Origin: Pteria penguin
Lineage: Eukaryota > Mollusca > Bivalvia > Pterioida > Pteriidae
NCBI GenBank assembly: GCA_035048485.1
Contig: CM068585.1
Location: 13,807,501 to 13,871,500 of the forward strand
DNA length: 64,000 nt
Direction of reading: 5' to 3'
Position numbers and translations under genes: made by a program. The notes beneath the pieces are model-generated. The model did not search any database. It saw nothing but the letters and a program-made list of their open reading frames with translations, and was not told the origin of the DNA. How positions within the stretch are numbered: position 1 is the first letter of the stretch; every line of letters starts with the position of its first letter. Of the stretch, positions 43,884 through 55,929 are shown in pieces.

Positions 43884-46800
43884 ACCGCCTGTTAGTCAGC
43901 GTGCAACGTTCAAGTAAAAGTCTGCATAAGGCTGTAGAGGGGCCAAATACAAGACCTATAGTCTTTTTGATGATCTCAATATCATATTGTCTATTTATAA
44001 GACGTTTGATTATTTTATTACATGATAAAATAACGTTATCGGAGCCTTTTACTTTCCTTAGTTTATATACGAGATCACCGTAAAATAAATGATGGGAAAT
44101 TCCATTGGATACATACTGTTGAAAGGAAATATTTCCAAATTTAGATAGAAGTTCTGAATAAGATCTGAAGAATTTGCCAAATGTTTTTCTTAGCTTGTGA
44201 TATCTGTAACCCTGAGTTAAAAGTTTAGTAGTAATTTGTAAATTTCGTTTATGAAAGTCCAAACATCGGTGCAGCCTCTGACAAATCGAACTAATTGAGA
44301 TATATAGATACCATATGATGGGAGTCGAGGGACATCGCCATCCAAGTAAGGAAAATTTACAATAAGAAATCCAAAGTCCTCACGTTTTATCATAAATATT
44401 AGTATATATCAGGTGGTTGATAATTTTGATGTTCAAATCTAAGAAAGGTGTATATTTATCTCAGGTATTAGCTTTATTCAATGTGAGCTCTGGTGGATAA
44501 AAATTTCTGATATAAATTGTTCGAATTCAGGGTTGTCGATAACCAAAAAAACATCCATATATCTACAAGTATTATTGAATTTGTCAATGAGGTCAAAACG
44601 TTTTGATTTTTGAAGAGAAACCATAAAAATCCTCTCATAACAATAAAGAAATAAATCTGCTATCAGAGGCGCGCAGTTAGTACCCATAGGAATCCCAACT
44701 ATTTGTTGATATATCTTGCCATCAAATTGCACAAAAATATTATTCATGAGAAAATCTAGTGCTTTACATAATTCCTTGCAAGTCCAGTATTTATATGAAG
44801 TATATTGTTTGTTGGAAAAGAATCCGGAGTTATTGGAAGTACATATGTACGTTTTAGATTCTCTGTGAAAACACCATTGTATAAGAGACAGCAACTTGCT
44901 TTTAATCAAATCATGAGGCAGAGATGTATAAAGTGTAGAAAAATCAAATGTAGAAATTTGAGTCGCTTTGAAATTTAGCGAAAGAAGTTTGTCTATAACT
45001 TCATGAGAATTTTTAATCGACCAAAAGTAATTGATGTTACTATTATGAAATGCGACATCACAATATTTGATAATATGATCTTTTATAGCAGTTAGAGCAG
45101 ACGTAATATGCTTCGATAGTACCGTAGTAGAGCAGTGGCTAGAATTACATATGAAACGTGATTTATATGGACTTTTATGTAGTTTTGGGAGCCAATATAT
45201 GGTTGGTAGATCAGATTTATCAGTTTTAATTTTGAAGTCGGACATGGTCATGAGGTGATCGTGCAAGGTGCTGTCTTTTGAGGTTTCCACATATGTATGA
45301 GTGCAGTTTTATTCGTTTTTAAGTACTTCAGTGTAATATAGTTTTCAAACAACTATTATGTTATTACCTGCTTTATCAGCAGGAACAAAGACATATTTAG
45401 CATGTAAGTCAGCTATCTTTTTTTAATAGAATTTGCCGTCAATGTATTAGGCTGTTGAAATAAATGCGGATTTTCCGTAAAGTTCTTAATACGGATATCG
45501 ACAATTCTTAAAATCTCGTATTTCCAATCATTAAGAGCATGAACATTTACCTGTTCTTTTTTACACCAACGTTTACAATATGTAGTTAAAGCATCTTCTA
45601 TAACGTCACGGCATTTATTGAAATCTATCCTGGACGGTAACCTATATTTAGGTCCTTTTCCAAAAAGGGTGCGCAATTTCTTGTCCGAAATACAGTTTAG
45701 GTCACCAGTAATAACATGACCTGCCGGTTTATAAACATATTTAGATTTATCACAAGAACACGACGAAGGAATAGAGTCTGAAACATCAGGGTTAGATGTA
45801 ACTTTATTATAATTTAGAATTAGATTTCTTATAGGCTTTTTGTACTGGTAACAAATAAGTGGAGGTTCTAAATTCTCAAAATATTGGGGGATTTTAGATG
45901 TGACTCTGTGATCACGGAAAATATTAGAAATGTTAAGTAGATCGAAGCCTTTATTAATAAATTTAATTTTTGAGAAATTGCTGCTTGGGTGGAAGAGACG
46001 GAATACGAGGAAAGAGTTTATTATATGAAAATAAAATAATCAAATTGAGTTTATATCAATCAGAATTGCGTAAACTTCGAAGATCAGCTTCGTCCAGGAT
46101 AGATTTCAATTTATTTACTGGAATAGAAGGATAGTGCATGCAAGAGTTCATGACGGCCATTATTTTTTGCGATAAATAGAAGATCGTTTAATGACCTATT
46201 TAAACGATTACGTTTTTTTGATGTTACGATTACGGCGACGACCATGTGACCTACGTTTTCTAATAGTTTTATGTCTTAATGTAAAAAATATTGATCTTAA
46301 TTCTGACGAGAAGAAATATTACCTTGTCGATATATTTGGTCGTTGAGACCGAGAGGATATGGGGTTTGGAGTTGTTTAATCCAGTAGAGCTCGGTTTCCA
46401 AAAGTCGTTTTTTAACATCTGATTTCGTATCACCTGGTAATTTAGAGATATTTTCTACTGGAGTTATTTTCACATTGTTAATATTATGTTGGTATTTATT
46501 AAAGTGGTTATAAAAAAAAATTCTGGTATTTACATCGTGAATTATTACGAATTTTATAGGAATGATTCCGAAAACGTTGTTTCAAAGTTTGAGAAGTTTC
46601 CCCGACATATTGAGCCCCACATCCTCTAGCTTCTCCAGTGATGACATATATAACATTGGCAGATTTTCAATCTATGTCTTTGTCTAATTTGGTGTTAAAT
46701 GTATTTCCATTAACCGAAGATTCAATATTGGACTTGCAGCTTAAATGATGGCAAGTAAGACATTTCTTGGCGTTGCACTTATTAATCTTAGAATACCCTC

Positions 46801-46905
46801 TGCGTATAGAATTGACAGCTCTGTAAGAATTTATAGGTGTGAATGTTTTTGAAAATGAGATAGAACGTTTAATAGGGAAACTACTTTTAAGTGGAGAAAT
46901 ATGAA
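43870..46905 (-). pseudogene. Naiad-type PLE protein: CCHH + GIY-YIG + CxC linker + reverse transcriptase, with in-frame UGAs
   Basis: Minus-strand domains in order: CNAKKCLTCHHLSC zinc-binding block (about 46,785-46,735); GIY-YIG nuclease NVIYVITG...QYVGETSQTLKQRF...ETELYWIKQLQTPYPLGLND (about 46,665-46,330); basic RRSHGRRRNRN; KIPQYFENLEPPLICYQY; the CxC motif CSC (45,760-45,752) followed by KPAGHVITGDLNCI and LRTLFGKGPKYRLPS; RT blocks FVPADKAGNNIIVV, IYWLPKLHKSPYKSRFI, FDFSTLYTSLPH, VGIPMGTNCAPLIADLFL and CRYMDVFLVIDN; and a C-terminal thumb. An N-terminal nuclease with a CxC linker is diagnostic of the Naiad/permuted clade. UGAs at 46,669-46,667 and 45,347-45,345 fall where Cys is expected. 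Frameshifts (45.42, 46.05, 46.2, 44.4 kb), a TAA near 45,317 and YMDV in place of YxDD show that the copy is inactive. Confidence 0.85.
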
Positions 46906-47494
46906 CTTTAGAATAATAAGAAGTAGATGAAAGTCTGACTTACCAAAATGGAAAGCAAGATGAAAGTTAAGCATGCACATGAAGGATGTATAAAAAGTTC
47001 AATTATTTGACAATAATGGTAAAGGCATAAGACGGTTAATTGTCGGCCACAGTCTGCAGTTAGTGCAATTAGCTAGGTTACGGACCATCGCCATGTAGCC
47101 AATGCCATTAATTTAAGGACACATATTAATCTCCTATATGGAGAAATAGGATCAAGAAGACAAAAGACATAGATCAGCCATGAAAATATGCGCATTTTAA
47201 AGTAAATCACGAAACCACTATTGACGTATATTATATTTCATTTATATTCAAATTTTTATATCAAGTAGTGTCTATCGACAGTCACCTGAATAGTTATGTT
47301 TTTCTAATGAATAATCATTCAAAATTTCACGAAAATATACAGGTAAACATGCAAATATCTAAAAACTGAAATGATTATCATACTGGCTTCAATAATCCAA
47401 CTCATTACTTTTAAGAAGGTGATGTAAAACTTCCATATAAGAATGACGTTTATAGATAGAAAAAAATCATACAATAGATGAGTATTTTAAGTAC

Positions 47495-47618
47495 CATTTG
47501 TAGAAATCTGAACTGATTCTCGGCTTCTTCTTTTGAGTCTGATTTAAAACTCGATTCTTTGGATATTCTATAAACCAAATCACTAAGATCACGTATTGCC
47601 ATTGCCATTTCTGTTGTA
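47495..47618 (-). CDS. MIEAP/SPATA18-like protein, upstream exon
   Basis: 124 bp encoding TTEMAMAIRDLSDLVYRISK through ENQFRFLQM. Acceptor TTATGTATAG, donor CAAATG/GTACTT. The phase fits the next exon (LQM then ATKDAK). Earlier exons and the start codon were not found. Confidence 0.6.
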
Positions 47619-48920
47619 CTATACATAAAACGAAAAAGGTACAAAAAGTGTATGATTGATAAGTTTGTATAATTAAATACACTCGCTGGGCTTACAAAAT
47701 AAACATAATAAACATTAGTTACATCAACATATCAAAGAAGGAAAACTTCATTATAAAATATTTTTCATATTGGTCTGTAACATAAAACTTAATCTGATAT
47801 CCGAATTTCTAATCCTTTCTGAATTGTCTACTTTCAAAATAAACAAGTTGCAATCAAATTGGTTGACCAATTTAGAGTTCACACTTTTTTCTTTTAAAAT
47901 TCAAATTAATTCAGTACAAATTATAAAAGAGTAGAACAGAATGTTTAATATTCATTTTATACAGAAACGTAGTTAAAACTTCGATGTTTCAGTATACATA
48001 TAAATATAGCTTTGATGTACATAAGTGAATGACCAAGCTGCCCACGTGAATGTCATTGTGGACAAACCAATATAAGCTTCAAAGTAATGACCAGTGTATT
48101 AAAACGCCGATACGTATACTTAAGGTACCCACATGTTTAAGAATTAGAGTAAATTTTGAAAATGGAAACGAATTGATACAGATCTATAACAATCTGAAAA
48201 CACATTGAAAAAAAAATTCTATATGTAATAAAAAATATCGTTAGAGGAAACAGTGTCAAATAATTTATGTTCCTGAGTCAGCTTCTAAATTAAGTACATC
48301 GAGTTGCTAATTACCCATGACATATCTAACATAGGAATATTTTAATCAGATAGTGTATTCAATAAATTAGAAGTATATTGGGAGGCAACATCTATATTAT
48401 CTATAGTCGGTCTAAAGGCAGAGCGAATGTCAATTTTTTCATGATATATTACATGATCAGTCAAAACAGTTGTAGAAGGTAGATGAGTTGACACTCGCTC
48501 CGTTTTCGACGTCTTTGTTGATAAAGGAATCCATAAAGATACCACAAGAACAGCATGTTGTGCAATATGTTGTCTATATATGAAGTGTGTACATGCTAAA
48601 AATGTTAATGAAGTTTTGACTTTTATAAAACTGTAAATTATGTGCTCTAGACCCAAAGTATCTAAAATCGGCCGAAATCTCGAACAAATTCGTGAATATC
48701 AAAGAAAGTAGCGCCCACACGGCCGCGGAATGTCTGTAATATGACGATGAGATAATAACTACCCAAGCAAAGTCTTCTGTATATACAGAAGGAAGTCCAC
48801 GTATTCAATAAAATACGCTCTTTTCACAAACTTTCGGTCATTTGGCTTTTATCAGGTGAAATAATAGATTTTAATGTTTCAGCTTAAATAAATCCATGAT
48901 AAGGTTATAAGAGTACACAA
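47619..48920. other. No supported gene
   Basis: AT-rich. A minus-strand ORF at 48,342-48,656 contains STKTSKTERVSTHLPSTTVL and could be an exon or relic, but I do not recognise it and its splice signals are not convincing. More 5' exons of the MIEAP-like gene may lie here. Confidence 0.35.
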
Positions 48921-49194
48921 AGCCGGTGTGGCTCATGATCAGTGGATGATGTGACCGATAGGTCCCGGGTTCGACTCCCGCCGTGGGCAAACCAGTGTCC
49001 TGTCTTCCGGATGAGACATTAAAACCAGAGGTCCCGCGTCACGGTAAGCTTGGCACTTGAAAAATCCCTCACTACTGCGGGTGGGTCCGTTGCAAAGGTA
49101 TAAATTTCTGTACAATGCATCATGCGGATGTCTACACCATATGCGTGAAATAATCGTCGTGGCGTAACGTAAAACAATAATCAATCAATCAATA
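48921..49194 (+). mobile_element. tRNA-derived SINE with conserved core
   Basis: The tRNA head has an A-box-like TGTGGCTCATGATCAGTGG and a clear B box GGGTTCGACTCCC. A central domain CTTCCGGATGAGACATTAAA, CCAGAGGTCCCG resembles a core shared by many animal SINEs. The element ends in an (AATC)n tail at 49,175-49,193. Confidence 0.8.
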
Positions 49195-50493
49195 CAAGAA
49201 TACACCCAACTATCGTGTGTTATATCAGTACAATGAAATGTAATTCTTCAATGTTATTAGTAATATTAACTTACACTATATATGAGAAAGACAGTCTATA
49301 TGGAATACAGCATACACTGACATATACCACAGTATTGTTACTCGCTAACAAACCGAAAGTAAAGTAGATTTTTACGCTTCAGTATAGGATTACAGAAACA
49401 CGTGTCAAGTACTCAACACTATACAAATAGGTACACGATAGATTCAGTAAGACTCTGGGTAGTAGACTGATTTTAAATGACTTAGTGTATTTGTATATCC
49501 ATGGACGTATGTACATATTTAAAGTGTGTACTTATATAAAATGTGTGCGTCTCGATCATAAAATCATGATTATGCAGTTTTGGAGAAAAGTCACAGAAAC
49601 ATAGAATTTATCCTAATTAACACTTACAAATACAGTTTGCAACTTCGTATAATATTGTACTTTTTGAAATTATATTGAGTAATTTTGAAAGTTAGCACTA
49701 TTCAAAATTAAAAGTAAGGAAAAGACAATATCATTAAGAGCGGTTCTTCATATTCAAAGAGGATGGTTGAATTACAAGATTTTTACGTATTTTATGTTGG
49801 GATTAAATAATACATAATTCATAGGACTCGATGCGATGTTCATGAAATACCCATCATTTCATCTACCATTTTCTATCATAATCAATGGTCTATTCGAACA
49901 CTCTTGTTTGTAATACCCGGTGTCGCCATTTAGCTTTGAAAATGGCCGCAGATGCAGGTGGATTTACGTCACGCTAACAGGGTGGCCGCGGACTCTTGAA
50001 ACAGGAAAAACGCTCAAATAAATCGCAGTCGGGAAAATCAAGGAATTTGAAGAATTTATGGAAATCAGAGAAAATCGTGGAATTTTATTGCTCATGTTCA
50101 CTCAAAGTTGACTATTGGTGGTGTATTTTCAATTACATTGTAAGATTAAATTAAGTAAGATATAAAATGTTAACAGAATGAAAAGTGTGATTATATATTT
50201 ATTATATCTTTAGAAAAATTATTCCATTTATGATATAAGTCATATTTAAGAAAGAAAAAAGAAAATCCCCTGAGAATTTGAAAAAAATTTACAGATGGAA
50301 ATTCATCTGAAAAAAGGTAACAAAGACATAGTGAAATATTTTGCGGTTTTATTTTTGTTCGTATTTCGCAAGGGAAAACCTACATTAATCAGGGAACATC
50401 AGGGAAATTTTAGGGAATTCCATTCATCAAAATCTGTGCCCGCCCTGGGTAAGTTTATGTTGATATTTATCTATGATGCATCACAGCCTACCT
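49195..50493. other. No supported gene; GC-richer spot near 49.9-50.0 kb
   Basis: The interval is AT-rich except about 49,915-50,000. There GAAAATGGCCGCAGATGCAG gives a well-placed ATG on the plus strand. It could be a first exon or promoter of the OCIA-like gene, but the donor phase does not match the first exon found, so I do not call it. Confidence 0.25.
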
Positions 50494-50612
50494 CAGTGGC
50501 GGATCCAGGATTTCCGAAAAGGGGGAGGGGAGCACATGTGTAATAGCCAAACTACTCGGCCGTTTTTACTGGTAAATATGTGGCGAAAAAGGGGGCACCC
50601 CTCTAAATCCAA
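50494..50612 (+). mobile_element. CAGTGGCGGATCCAG dispersed element
   Basis: CAGTGGCGGATCCAGGATTT with a G-run, then AACTACTCGGCCGTTTTTAC and a second G-run ending CCCCTCTAAATCC. It closely parallels 38,577-38,706. Confidence 0.55.
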
Positions 50613-50649
50613 TATGCGATATGTGTGCGATAAGCAATATAGCGAGTCC

Positions 50650-51300
50650 AATATGTTAATTTTTATTGCACTGAAACTTAATACACTTAATCACCATGAG
50701 TGGAAGATGTGCCCTATCATTTCTGGGGTCAAAAGGTCAAAGGTCAATGACAGAGGAGTGGAGTATCAAAAATTGGTTTCCAGACCGTAAGTCCAATAAC
50801 TTTAGTGCTACATTTACTCACCATGAGTAGATGTGCCCTATTGTTTCTGGGGTCAAAAGGTCAAAGGTCAAGGTCTTAGGAGTGGGGTATCAAAAATCGG
50901 TTTCCAGATCTTAAGTCCAATACGTTTAGTGATATTGCAGTGATACTTCATACACTTACTCATCATGAGTGGAAGATGTACCCTTTTGTTTCTGGGGTTT
51001 AAAGGCAAAGGTAAAAGGAGTGGGGTATCAAAAATTGGTTTCCGGACAATAAGTCCAATACGTTTAGTGCTATCAATACGTTTAGTGCTATGAAACTTCA
51101 TACACTTACTCATCATGGGTGGAAAGGTGCCCTATTGTTTGTGGGGTTAAAAGGTCAAGGTCATAGGAGTGGGGTATCAAATATTGGTTTCCGGACCATA
51201 AGTCCAATACGTTTAGTGCTATTGCAATGAAACTTCATACACTTACTCACCATGAGTGGAATATGTGCCCTATTGTTTCTGAGGTTTTGCAACTCGGCAC
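50650..51300. repeat. About 125-150-bp tandem repeat with AGGTCA direct repeats
   Basis: Five units of CACTTACTCACCATGAGTGG, GTGCCCTATTGTTTCTGGGG, AGGTCA repeats and GGAGTGGGGTATCAAAAAT. Perfect AGGTCA-A-AGGTCA occurs at 50,734-50,746 and 50,858-50,870. Confidence 0.85.
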
Positions 51301-51499
51301 ATTGCATCTGTGATGCAAATCTCTTGTGATAAATACTATTATGATGATACAAGATACTTTATTAGCCAATTCGGGCTCATTTAAAGGCATATATATGCAA
51401 ATATGTATTATATAATTGTCCAAATATTATGGAATAAATGCTGACTAGCATACAGAAGTACAGATTATAAGCTGTAGATATATATAATTACTATGAATA

Positions 51500-52130
51500 T
51501 AACAGCATACTATACTAATATTTCGGTAACTTTCATATTGTCGTATATAAATTTTCCAACACCATCAAGAATACATTCTGATCCAGAATTAAGAATATAT
51601 AACATTTTATTTTTATCATAAAGGTTAATAAATAATGGAACATCCCTCTTTATAATGGAACAAAAAGTTGAATTCAAGCTTTTAAGTGTTTATCACATTT
51701 CAACAAAAAGTGGTTATCATCCTCTTTTTCACTTTTATTACATTTATTTCAATATCTAAGTTCTCCAGGTATTTTCTGATATCTACCATTTCCAATTTCT
51801 AATCTCTGACATGATAATCTTAATTGTGTTACAAATTTTCTGGTATTAGTATCGTCCATTATTTGAAGATAAGGCTCAAAACCAAAATTTTGTTTTTATT
51901 TGTAGATATGTATCTAATTTTCCAGTGTTTGGAGATATTTCTTTATCATTATGCCAATTTTCTGTTACGTTATTTTTAATGAATTTTTAATAAATGATTT
52001 GAACCTAGATATAGTTAAGGATAATTTATCACTTGATATGTTGAGGGTTTTCTTAGGATATTGCACACTGCTAAACCAAGAGTTCTTATTGTTTTGATGA
52101 TGTATATTATTATGACGGTTTCCTATGCAG
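51500..52130 (-). pseudogene. LINE C-terminal fragment (zinc-knuckle tail), decayed
   Basis: On the minus strand: SWFSSVQYPKKTLNISSDKL, DTYLQ, GFEPYLQIMDD, LRLSCQRLEIGNGRY, then x-NKC-(8)-H-(4)-C, a C-terminal CCHC knuckle whose first Cys codon is now UGA, followed by further stops. This is typical of the 3' end of L1-superfamily LINEs in bivalves. No RT catalytic part is nearby. Confidence 0.5.
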
Positions 52131-52900
52131 CACTATCTCCAAATTAGTGCAGATACTAAGACCATTCATTACTTCACTCCAGAGATTGAACATATGCAAC
52201 TTGTCAAGTCACTAATATAGGCTCTTATATCATAGAAATATTGATATGTCAGTTTATATTCACATCACCGAGACAAATGACTGTTGTGCGTTAAGCTCAC
52301 TTTTCGTCAAACAAAAATTGTCAATTTATTTTATGATTCTTAAAAAATCACATTTAAAGAAAGGTGGTTATCACTTGTGTGTTATCACAACTGATTTATT
52401 AGACAATTTGTAAAACCTTAAGCTTTTTTTCAGGAAAAGATATCGTAGATTTTATTCGGAGATAGCATATTCCTTAAGTAAAAATAACAAAGACATATGT
52501 AAATTTCGATTCAATCCATCACATAAAAATGACATCTACTTAAGCTCCTTGGTATGGGTATTATAAAAACAACGGAATACTGTGTGTGCATTGTATTATT
52601 GCTGTTATAAATTTTGTGAATTTGCTGATATATACGAAGGAGTTTCATTCTCTGGGACTTTCTGTCTATTGACCTTGCGTATTTTCACATGCCATCCTTT
52701 ACTATGTTGGGAAGTGTAAAGGAGCGGAAACCCTTGACTTGTGAAGATGATCTCAGGTGACAAGTAGTACACTGTAGCTAGCCGGTAGGAGATGCTCTCT
52801 CAGCCTGCGCACCTCGTCTCATTATCTCTTGATGATCCGTGTTTTCACTTATCACTTTTAATTGTCTTAATTCTGTTACTTACTTTTTAACTCTAAGATT
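52131..52900. other. No gene seen
   Basis: AT-rich DNA without recognisable coding or repeat structure. Confidence 0.5.
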
Positions 52901-52949
52901 TATTGATAATGTATGTATTATCTATACATGATAACGTAGATACATATGT

Positions 52950-53400
52950 ATACGTGTTAGATTCAACAGAATCCAGATTTTGCGCTTCGTACTTAGATCT
53001 TCTGCTGATCATTGGCCAAAACGGTAAACTTACTGCTTCAATATATGATATACGTGACTATTTCAATTTTCCTACTGTTAACTTTCTACATGTATATACG
53101 TGTAGCAATACTGACTCTTTTATCACCTGCGTATGGTCTATATTTCTCAGCTGATCCGATATGCTAGAGCGCTTTAGTCTACAGGTTTTCATTTACCGAG
53201 GAAAGCTACTGAGTGAAAAGCTAATATCACAAGGATACCAAAAACCACTTTTATGTTATTCAATTATTGTGACTGCAGCATTACCGTTACCACCTTCATT
53301 TGTAAAATAACCAAGAATTATACTAACTTATAGCCTCACGACAGATGTGAACGGACAGCAGGGGATGCTTACTCCTCCATGGTACCTAGCCTCAGGTCTT
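52950..53400 (+). pseudogene. Third PLE reverse transcriptase fragment with 3' motif
   Basis: CASYLDLLLIIGQNGKLTAS, IYDIRDYFNFPTVNF, then after a break CVWSIFLS and QLIRYARAL match the C-terminal part of the PLE at 3.2-3.7 kb (CASYLDPLIDVDRDGKLTTS, IYDKRGDFSFPIVNF). GGGATGCTTACTCCTCCATG follows at about 53,359. The upstream RT part is missing. Confidence 0.75.
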
Positions 53401-54109
53401 GTTCTTTCATGGGTACGTGACAGCCTATAACTCGATTTTTCTAGTACTATAGTGGATGCTCCTTATCTACTCCCGCTCGGTATCTTGCACTTCACTCAAT
53501 ACTATAAGCATTGATAATGATGTCGTTCTGATACAGTATGTTATGTAAACTGTAATACCGGATTGGATTTTATCAGCTCCCGCATTTTGATAGAACTTTA
53601 CGAAAGTGACAGGTTTAGCGTGTCTGCATTTACAATACCGGAATGTAGGAAATCTTTTCAGTTTTAACAATTACTATCTACGAAAGGTATCCAGTCTTAA
53701 CTTACTGGAGTTTAATAACACTGACTCGGGTTTGGACAACATGAGTGGAAAAAATGTAAAAAGTAACAGGAAATCGGTAAATTGTGTAGACTGAATGATT
53801 AGACGTATTAAGTTATTTCTCTTTTAGTCTTTGCTTATCTAACTGATTGTGCAGTGACCACAACAAATCATTACCAAAGTGAGAGTTATAACCTATACTG
53901 TAGTTATATTAGTTTATTACAGTAGTAGGTTTTTACGTAATACAAGTTACATTCGTAGAACCCTCAGCAGGTAAGGAACAAACATTATATTTGACTTAGA
54001 GAAACGATCACTCAAATGTGTAGCACAAATCCTATAAATGCTATTTGAAATAGCCTTTTCTTAAAATGTGGCATACTGAGTAATGATTACAAATAATGCG
54101 ACCTTTCAT

Positions 54110-54535
54110 AACTTAATATTTGAGAATTGCATGCCACACAATGGTAGAAACTCAGACCACACATTTCAGAGCTGAATGGCTACACAATGGTAGAAATTCA
54201 GATCACACATTCTAGAGCTGCATGTTACACAATAGTAGAAACTCGGACCACACATTTTAGAGCTGCATGTTACACAATAGTAGAAAATCAGACCGCATGT
54301 TTTAGAGCTGCATGTTACACAGTAGTAGAAACTTGGACCACATGATTTAGAGCTGCATGCTATACAATAGTAGAAACTTGGACCACACATTTTAGAGCTA
54401 CATGTTACACAATAGTAGAAACTGGAACCACATGTTTTAGAGCTGTATGTTAGTAACAATAGTAGAAACTCTGACCACATGTTTTAGAGCTGCATGCTAC
54501 ACAAAAGTAGAAATTTGGACCACACAATTTTAAAT
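54110..54535. repeat. 45-bp tandem repeat, about nine units
   Basis: AGAGCTGCATGTTACACAAT, AGTAGAAACT(C/T)GGACCAC, ACATTTT. One more unit appears at about 55,022-55,055, so the AT-rich DNA at 54.54-55.02 kb may have been inserted into the array. Confidence 0.9.
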
Positions 54536-55862
54536 TGAGGTTCAAATACAGATCCACCAATCCAATTTTCTTGAGTTTTAGAAATAAAAGTAAAAATTAT
54601 GATTTTTGATTTCTTTTAATCCTGCCGACCAAACCAAAAATATATTCCTCATAATGAAAATAAAGGTGATTATTTTGCTGTGGTATAACTGCTCAGTGGT
54701 AATAATATTATTTTCAATAAAAAGCTGCATATACAACATATCTCATTTGTGTTTGTTTTGTCTCTTATGTAACATTCTATAATATTAAATCTGACAGTTG
54801 TATATATTTAATTAATGAATCCTTAAGTTTATTGCTTGTTGCTATTTCCAACAAGATTTTTGTTTTTTGACCAACCAACCCAATTTTCAGTACTATATAT
54901 CCACAAACCAACAAATTAAAAAAGTTTAGCCTCAAATATTTAAAACAAATAAAAAAAATAGCCTTTACTTGTAACATACTAAATGTTTGTAAACAAATAA
55001 TTTAACCTTTATAATTAACATGTTAGAGCTGCATGCTACATAATAGTAAAAAAGACCTGACCAAATACTCCACCTTTGAAAGTTATTAGAAGGTTTTGGG
55101 CTGGGGAATTGGTCAGTGTAAAACTGTTAAAAAAGAAAATGGAATTTACCTGATTCCTCAAAGGGAAATTAACATCAAAGATGAGGTTTTAGTCAGATCT
55201 TTTGGACAAGCTTAGCTGCACAATTTAATGGCTGTAGTTGCAATTTTCAAAATGATATATCTAAAATTAAGGTAAATTCTTCCATAAACATCATTGAATA
55301 TGTCACAAGTTGAAACCATTTCATAAATTTTGGTATACTGTAAAGATACATACATGTCCATTTGAATTTGAATCAAATTATGAAAATTTCATATTTTTAC
55401 AATAATGTTTTACCTCTGCTGAAACTAAACAGACATTTTGCTTTTAAAATGAAAAGTTGTACCATACTTATTCAGGCTCTGCCCTGATATAACCTCGATC
55501 TACTTTTACACATTGCTGCTCTCATGAATAATGAAATAATTTCCAGGGATGCTATTTTTAGATAATGTATATATAATTTCAGTGTATGTATAATGCTACT
55601 TTCAAGGTGTGATGCAGCATTTACTCTTATAAAGTTTAATATAAGGTTGTTAGATTTTTTTTAATAAGTTTATTTTAGGTTATTAGATTATTTTCTTTTT
55701 ATTAAATTAAAGATTATTACATTTTCATTAATAATTATACAGGCTGGGGGATCGACAGCCTCATATCATTTGAATGTGTTGTGAAAATAGTCTTTGTTTG
55801 AGCAATCCATATGAAAAACATGCTTGAATAAAACAAGTGCTAAAATACGGATTTATTTACAG

Positions 55863-55929
55863 GTGGTTTTAACTGAAGAAGAATACAAAATCCTCCGAAG
55901 ATACCAGAACAATGCCACATATTTTTATG
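55863..55929 (+). CDS. OCIA-domain-like protein, first exon found
   Basis: First recognised exon of a gene with exons 56,643-56,702, 58,598-58,648, 61,665-61,803, 62,853-62,944 and 63,969 to the window end. All junctions are GT/AG and the phases interlock without error over six exons. This exon encodes VVLTEEEYKILRRYQNNATY-FY. LTEEE..., then a hydrophobic PLA stretch, then GxxxG-rich membrane-like GMVGFGFMIGTR and CPEGNFAR, fit the OCIA domain layout (OCIAD1/2, asrij). Those proteins sit in endosomes and mitochondria and influence JAK/STAT signalling and complex III assembly. Similarity is moderate, so another small membrane protein is possible. The N-terminus lies upstream and was not found. 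Confidence 0.6.

Larger units (their letters stand above)
43700..46950 (-). mobile_element. Naiad-type Penelope-like retroelement in an intron of the MIEAP-like gene
   Basis: The element lies between host exons ending at 43,339 and starting at 47,495, in the same orientation as the gene. Ends are approximate. The 5' edge is near 46,950, where a TAA precedes the ORF. The 3' UTR holds the SECIS-like hairpin and extends below 43,816. No pseudo-LTR or target duplication was identified. Confidence 0.75.

Noticed and set aside
48342..48656. Minus-strand 104-codon ORF as an exon of the MIEAP-like gene
   Set aside because: No phase-consistent splice sites and no similarity to the family.
49931..49950. 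ATGGCCGCAGATGCAG/GT as first exon of the OCIA-like gene
   Set aside because: Its donor leaves phase 1, but the exon at 55,863 needs phase 0. An intermediate exon would be required and none was found.
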